Of a DNA stretch of 64,000 bases, positions 60,550 through 64,000 are shown one piece after another. Below the pieces are notes generated by a model. That model had not been told where the DNA came from, did not search any database, and saw only the letters and a program-made list of their open reading frames with translations. Numbering within the stretch: position 1 is the stretch's first letter; the number at the start of each line of letters is the position of its first letter. Made by a program: the position numbers and the translations under genes. Source of the DNA: Blastococcus sp. CT_GayMR16 (GTDB lineage Bacteria > Actinomycetota > Actinomycetes > Mycobacteriales > Geodermatophilaceae); contig NZ_SPQK01000013.1 of NCBI RefSeq assembly GCF_004570875.1, positions 62,001 to 126,000 on the forward strand, given 5' to 3'.

Positions 60550-61542
60550 GTGAAGCGAACTCTCCGGGCGAAGGCCGCAATGGCGATGGCCGCCGCTCTG
60601 TGCACCCTGTCCGTCGCGGCCTGCGGCGGCGGTTCCGACGACGAGGCGTCGGCCCCGTCCGGCGGCGGCGACGGCGCTCCCGAGACCGCCGAGCTCACCG
60701 TCGGGGTGCAGGCGTTCGCCGAGGTGGCCGCGCTCTACGTCGCGGTCGACCAGGGCCTCTTCGAGGAGGAGGGCCTGACGGTCACTCCCCAGGTGGGCAC
60801 CGGTGGCGGCGCCGGTCTGGTCGCCGGGCTCGTCTCCGGTGACCTCAACTTCGCCTACACGAACTACGTCTCGGTCGTGCAGGCCGCCTCGGAGGGCCTG
60901 CCGCTGAAGGTGGTGCGGGAGAACGACCGCCCCGGCCCGCAGGCTCTCTTCTCGCTTCCCGCCAGCGGGATCACCGAGCCGGCGGACCTCGAGGGCAAGA
61001 AGGTGGCCATCAACGGTCTCGGCAACATCATGGAGCTGACGACGCGGACCGCCCTGGAGGAGAACGACGTCGATCCGGACAGCGTCGACTTCGTGGAGCT
61101 GCCCCCGCCGGACATGCTGGCCGCACTCGACGCGGGCAACGTGGACGCGGCGTGGCTGGCCGAGCCGTTCGTGACCATCGCGGCCAGCAAGGGCCTCGTC
61201 GAGGTGCTGGACGTGTTCTCCGGTTCCACGGAGGACCTGCCGGTCGCGGGCTGGGCTACGAGCACCCCGTTCGCCCAGGAGAACCCGAACACCGTTGCCG
61301 CCTTCACGCGGGCGATGGACGCCGCCATGCAGATGGTGGACGAGGACCCCTCGCTGGTCGCCACGATCGTGCCCACCTACACGGCTCTCACCCCGGAGGT
61401 CGCGGCCCAGCTCAACCCGATCAACTTCGCGGTGGAGAGCAACCTCGCCGACATCAGCCAGGTCGAGGAGCTGATGCGCAAGTACGGCTTCATCGAGGAC
61501 GAGGTCGACGTCGACGAGTTGATCGCCGCGCAGAGCGACTGA
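60550..61542 (+). CDS. ABC transporter substrate-binding lipoprotein (NMT1/SsuA-like)
   Basis: A 330-residue lipoprotein: signal peptide with lipobox LSVAAC (about 21-26), Gly/Ser/Asp linker, then a periplasmic-binding fold of the NMT1/THI5/SsuA group (VGVQAFAEVAALYVAVDQGLF, LEGKKVAINGLGNIMELT, AALDAGNVDAAWLAEPFV). It should deliver a small organic ligand to the permease pair at 55419-57043. GTG 60550 has GAGGAA upstream. The location after the monooxygenase suggests the ligand is its substrate or a precursor. Confidence 0.93.
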   Translation: MKRTLRAKAAMAMAAALCTLSVAACGGGSDDEASAPSGGGDGAPETAELTVGVQAFAEVAALYVAVDQGLFEEEGLTVTPQVGTGGGAGLVAGLVSGDLNFAYTNYVSVVQAASEGLPLKVVRENDRPGPQALFSLPASGITEPADLEGKKVAINGLGNIMELTTRTALEENDVDPDSVDFVELPPPDMLAALDAGNVDAAWLAEPFVTIAASKGLVEVLDVFSGSTEDLPVAGWATSTPFAQENPNTVAAFTRAMDAAMQMVDEDPSLVATIVPTYTALTPEVAAQLNPINFAVESNLADISQVEELMRKYGFIEDEVDVDELIAAQSD

Positions 61543-61554
61543 CGCACGGCCCGA

Positions 61555-61604
61555 ACGCACCGGAGCCCCGGTCCCCTTGAGGGGGGGCCGGGGCTCCGGT
61601 GCGT
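61555..61604. terminator. Strong bidirectional hairpin terminator
   Basis: ACGCACCGGAGCCCCGG (61555-61571) pairs perfectly with CCGGGGCTCCGGTGCGT (61588-61604), 17 bp, with a further CCCC/GGGG inner stem. It separates the convergent binding-protein and hydrolase genes. Confidence 0.93.
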
Positions 61605-61610
61605 CGGGGC

Positions 61611-62450
61611 TCAGGCGGCGCGCTCGAAGATGGTGCGCAGCAGGTCGGCGGTCTCGGCCGGCGCCGTCAGGTTCGGGCAGTGCGGGCCGGTCATGTGCAC
61701 GACCTCGACCTGCGGCGCCGCGGCCTTCACGTGCGCGGTCCAGCCGGCCTCCATCAGGCGGTCGTCGCTCATCTCGACGACCGTGACCGGGCAGCGCGCC
61801 TGGGCCAGCGTGGCCGGGTATGGGTCCACGCGGGTCACCGGCGGAGCCTCGGGGTGCTGCAGCCGCAACGACACCATGGCGCCGTAGTGGCCGGGCAGCA
61901 GGCTGTTGGCCAGGCGGCGGTCGACGTTGTCCTCGAAGCCGGTGAGGTCGTTGGTCAGCAGCTCGGTAACCCGCTCGATGTAGGCGCGACCCGGCTCGAG
62001 CTCGGTGAGGATCTGCTTGCCGAGCTCCAGCCGCCACGGGCCACCGGTCCCGCCGATGCTGGTCACCGACGCCATGTCCCAGTCGGTGCCGTCGGCCGCC
62101 CGCAGCACCATGGAGCCGCCGAACGACGTCCCCACGAAGTGCGCGGGGCCGTCGACGCCGACCGCGCGGCAGAAGTCGCCCACGTGCCTGATCCGGAACG
62201 GGTAGGGCGGCCGGTCGAGGAACACGACCTTGTCGGTGCCGCCGAAGCCCAGCAGGTCGGGAGCCAGGACGTGGTGGTCGGCGGCGAGGTCGGCCATGAC
62301 GTCGGCCCAGGTGATGTACCCGTCGGCGCCCCAGGCTCCGTCGTGCAGGAGGACCACGGGCGGGGCGGCGGGATCGCCGGCCTCCCAGTAGCGGGTCGAG
62401 AAGCCACCCGCCTCGATCTGTCGGGGCTGGATGTCCTGGGTGCCGTCCAT
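61611..62450 (-). CDS. Alpha/beta-fold hydrolase (esterase or C-C hydrolase)
   Basis: A 279-residue alpha/beta hydrolase. Oxyanion region VVLLHDGAWGADGYITW, nucleophile elbow GTSFGG (Ser), acid in VVEMSDDRLMEAG and catalytic His in MTGPHCPN. The size and motifs fit esterases and meta-cleavage-product hydrolases. Next to a Baeyer-Villiger enzyme it most simply cleaves the ester product; that role is inferred. ATG 62450 has only a weak ribosome site. It shares an operator with the hydroxylase divergently placed at 62550. Confidence 0.9.
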   Translation of the reverse strand: MDGTQDIQPRQIEAGGFSTRYWEAGDPAAPPVVLLHDGAWGADGYITWADVMADLAADHHVLAPDLLGFGGTDKVVFLDRPPYPFRIRHVGDFCRAVGVDGPAHFVGTSFGGSMVLRAADGTDWDMASVTSIGGTGGPWRLELGKQILTELEPGRAYIERVTELLTNDLTGFEDNVDRRLANSLLPGHYGAMVSLRLQHPEAPPVTRVDPYPATLAQARCPVTVVEMSDDRLMEAGWTAHVKAAAPQVEVVHMTGPHCPNLTAPAETADLLRTIFERAA

Positions 62451-62492
62451 GCTCGGCAGTCTCGATCGCCGACTGCGCCGTTCGCGCCCGTC

Positions 62493-62509
62493 TTCTCGCG
62501 AGGTGAGAA
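62493..62509. promoter_or_regulatory. IclR operator, copy 2: TTCTCGC-GAG-GTGAGAA
   Basis: One base different from the dyad at 58739-58755. It is centred in the divergent gap, 42 bp from the hydrolase start and 40 bp from the hydroxylase start. Confidence 0.8.
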
Positions 62510-62549
62510 CTGGTCTCGACGCCGTCACCCGGTCCCGGACGATCGCTGC

Positions 62550-63773
62550 GTGGCGTCACACGGTTCCGGCTCCGTCCGTCGCGTGGCCATCGCCGGCGGA
62601 GGCATCGGCGGGCTGGCCGCCGCCGCGTTCCTGCGACGGGCCGGCCTCGAGGTGTCGGTGTACGAGCAGGCCCCGGAGCTGCGGGAGATCGGCGCCGGAT
62701 TGGTCGTCGCGCCCAACACCGTGCGCCTGCTCCGGCGGCTGGGCCTGCACGAAGGACTGGCCGACACCGCCGTGCGTCTCGAGGTGGGGTGGGAGTTCCG
62801 GCGCTGGGAGAACGGCGAGGTGCTGTTCGGGCAGCGCCTCGACGACTCGACCCGCCTGTACGGCGAGGACACGTGGGTGGTGCACCGCGCGGACCTGCTC
62901 GCCCTGCTGCGCTCTGCCGTGCCTGCGGACGACCTGCGCCTCGGCGTGCGGGCGACCGGCGTCGAGCAGGACGACGACGGCATCGCGCTGCGGCTGTCGG
63001 ACGGCACGTGCGTGACCGCCGATGTCGTGGTCGCTGCGGACGGGATCCACTCGGAGCTCCGGGGCCTGGTCACGCGACCCGAGCCGCCGCGGTACTCCGG
63101 CATCTGCGCCTGGCGGTCCCTCGTGCCTGCCGAGGCAGCCCCGGAGCTGGCCCGCCGTCCTGTGCAGACCCTGTGGCTGGGGCCGCAGCGACATCTCGTC
63201 CACTACCCGGTCTCGGGCGGCCGGCTGATCAACCTGGTCGCTTTCACGCCCGCCGGGGACTTCGACGTCGAATCGTGGGAGTCGCGCGGGCAGGTGGCGG
63301 ACCTCGCCGCCGAGTTCGCCGGCTGGGACCCGCGGCTCGAGGCGCTCGTGGCCGGTGCCACCGACGCCGGACGGTGGGCCCTTCTCGACCGGGATCCCAT
63401 CGACTCCTGGACGTCGGAGCGGCTGACCCTGCTCGGCGACGCCGCACACCCGATGTTCCCGTTCTTCGCCCAAGGCGCGGGGCAGGCCATCGAGGACGCC
63501 GCGGCGCTCGCCGTCTGCCTCTCCGACGCGGCCGTGCCGGTTCCGGAGGCGCTGGCCCGCTACGAGGCCGTGCGTGCTCCGCGGACCGCTCGCGTGCAGC
63601 TGGCGAGCCGTGGCCGCCGCGGGCACCACCACCTGCCCGACGGCCCCGAGCAGCGGGCACGCGACGCCGCCTTCGCCTCCGACGACCCACTCACGCACAA
63701 CGCGTGGCTGTACTCCTACGACGCCGAGCAGGCCGCCCGCGAGGACGTCCCCACCGGTACACACGTCCGGTGA
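62550..63773 (+). CDS. FAD-dependent aromatic hydroxylase (group A flavoprotein monooxygenase)
   Basis: A 407-residue enzyme of the salicylate/3-hydroxybenzoate hydroxylase-like group. FAD loop AIAGGGIGGLAAAAFLRRAG near the N-terminus, DG motif VVVAADGIHSELR near residue 160, GD motif LTLLGDAAHPMFPFFAQGAGQ near residue 295. It adds a hydroxyl to a phenolic ring using NAD(P)H. GTG 62550 is the start that places the FAD loop correctly; no ribosome site is evident. It overlaps the next gene as GTGA. Confidence 0.92.
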   Translation: MASHGSGSVRRVAIAGGGIGGLAAAAFLRRAGLEVSVYEQAPELREIGAGLVVAPNTVRLLRRLGLHEGLADTAVRLEVGWEFRRWENGEVLFGQRLDDSTRLYGEDTWVVHRADLLALLRSAVPADDLRLGVRATGVEQDDDGIALRLSDGTCVTADVVVAADGIHSELRGLVTRPEPPRYSGICAWRSLVPAEAAPELARRPVQTLWLGPQRHLVHYPVSGGRLINLVAFTPAGDFDVESWESRGQVADLAAEFAGWDPRLEALVAGATDAGRWALLDRDPIDSWTSERLTLLGDAAHPMFPFFAQGAGQAIEDAAALAVCLSDAAVPVPEALARYEAVRAPRTARVQLASRGRRGHHHLPDGPEQRARDAAFASDDPLTHNAWLYSYDAEQAAREDVPTGTHVR

Positions 63774-64000
63774 GCGACCGGAACGTCGTCTTCGACCCGG
63801 CAGCGGTCCGTGGCGTGTTCGGTGCCGGCGCCGCTCGCCGGCACCTGGCCGACGAACTGACTCGACTCCGGGCGCGCCGCGTCCTGCCCGGCCGGGACCC
63901 GGAGCGCGTGCTGGACGGCCCCTGGTCCCGCTTCTCCTTCGACATCCGGCTCGAGTGTGCGAGCGGGGACGGCGTCAGCCCCCAGCCGTGCGCGTTGACG
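63770..64000 (+). CDS. Probable maleylacetate reductase (iron-containing alcohol dehydrogenase family), 5' part
   Basis: The first 77 residues are visible and the gene runs off the window. The opening NVVFDPAAVRGVFGAGAARR, then HLADELTRLRARRVL, resembles the N-terminus of maleylacetate reductases (F..pxRVVFGAG...L.eE..RLGARR.LVL). The sequence after residue 40 (PGRDPERVLDGPW) is not a clear match in this frame. GTG 63770 overlaps the hydroxylase stop (GTGA), so they are co-translated. Maleylacetate reductase would fit the end of a hydroxyquinol or hydroquinone pathway. Confidence 0.5.
   Translation, partial: MSDRNVVFDPAAVRGVFGAGAARRHLADELTRLRARRVLPGRDPERVLDGPWSRFSFDIRLECASGDGVSPQPCALT

Noticed and set aside
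58771-62559. A 1262-codon open frame on the minus strand across the Baeyer-Villiger, binding-protein and hydrolase genes
   Set aside because: It is antisense to genes with complete motifs, has low-complexity Arg/Gly/Asp-rich composition and matches no domain; long chance frames are normal at this GC content.

Overview
The window is very GC-rich chromosomal DNA, densely packed with genes on both strands. Gene starts often overlap the preceding stop by four bases (GTGA or ATGA). Several strands of content point to an actinobacterium: a Bpa/PafE proteasome activator ending in GQYL, a GuaB1-type IMPDH-like protein, a FadE5-FadA2-FabG4-HtdX block as in mycobacteria, a FolP2-type protein and many leaderless TANNNT-N6/7-ATG/GTG starts. 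Within that phylum, the mix of GGDEF/EAL signalling, PP2C and chemotaxis genes plus two intergenic repeat families suggests Geodermatophilaceae (Blastococcus/Geodermatophilus/Modestobacter). That family placement is inference. No rRNA, tRNA, CRISPR array, insertion sequence or prophage was seen.

Layout. 1-10.4 kb holds redox and lipid-related enzymes (a truncated BBE-like oxidase, an AGPS-like FAD enzyme, glpD), a lone HopA1-family gene divergent from a methyltransferase, a TipAL-type MerR regulator with its operator, a GDT1-family exporter under a yybP-ykoY manganese riboswitch, an MFS transporter and an AraC regulator. 10.4-17.4 kb contains a minus-strand run: TPR-GGDEF, a TPR-GGDEF-LarB fusion, larC, and a YczE-like membrane protein. 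17.5-26.4 kb is core metabolism: pheA, an MMPL/MarR pair, a GroES-like protein with a small metallopeptidase and guaB1, serS and two HAD phosphatases. 26.4-33.8 kb has a chemoreceptor, bpa, an ECF sigma/anti-sigma operon led by a secreted-repeat lipoprotein, a quinone oxidoreductase and a hemerythrin. 33.8-46.6 kb is mixed: acyl-CoA ligase, thioesterase, folP2, MaoC hydratase, EstB-like hydrolase, HU, aldo/keto reductase, DUF1059, EAL-CBS phosphodiesterase, a GAF/PAS/PP2C phosphatase and a TRIC-like channel. 46.7-53.1 kb is the fatty acid block (TetR, fadE5, fadA2, fabG4, htdX). 53.1-64 kb is accessory catabolism: an MFS/IclR pair, an NMT1/SsuABC-type importer, a second IclR, a Baeyer-Villiger monooxygenase, a binding lipoprotein, an alpha/beta hydrolase, a flavoprotein hydroxylase and the start of a probable maleylacetate reductase.

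How it works together. Two points stand out. First, the LarB-like domain (nickel-pincer nucleotide cofactor family) is fused behind a diguanylate cyclase. Its gene is translationally coupled to another cyclase and sits upstream of larC, which physically links c-di-GMP signalling to cofactor chemistry; the LarB-like part has lost the Cys of the family LNSC motif. Second, in the catabolic island an almost identical 17-bp dyad (TTCTCRC-GAG-GTGAGAA) lies in both divergent control regions, at 58739 and 62493. It ties the second IclR regulator, the Baeyer-Villiger enzyme, the hydrolase and the hydroxylase into one predicted regulon: ketone to ester, ester to phenol or alcohol, ring hydroxylation, then maleylacetate.

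Two families of structured intergenic repeats (two copies of an element with TTGATCATCG ends, four copies of a TAAGGACCCC palindrome) occupy gene ends and account for most of the non-coding DNA.
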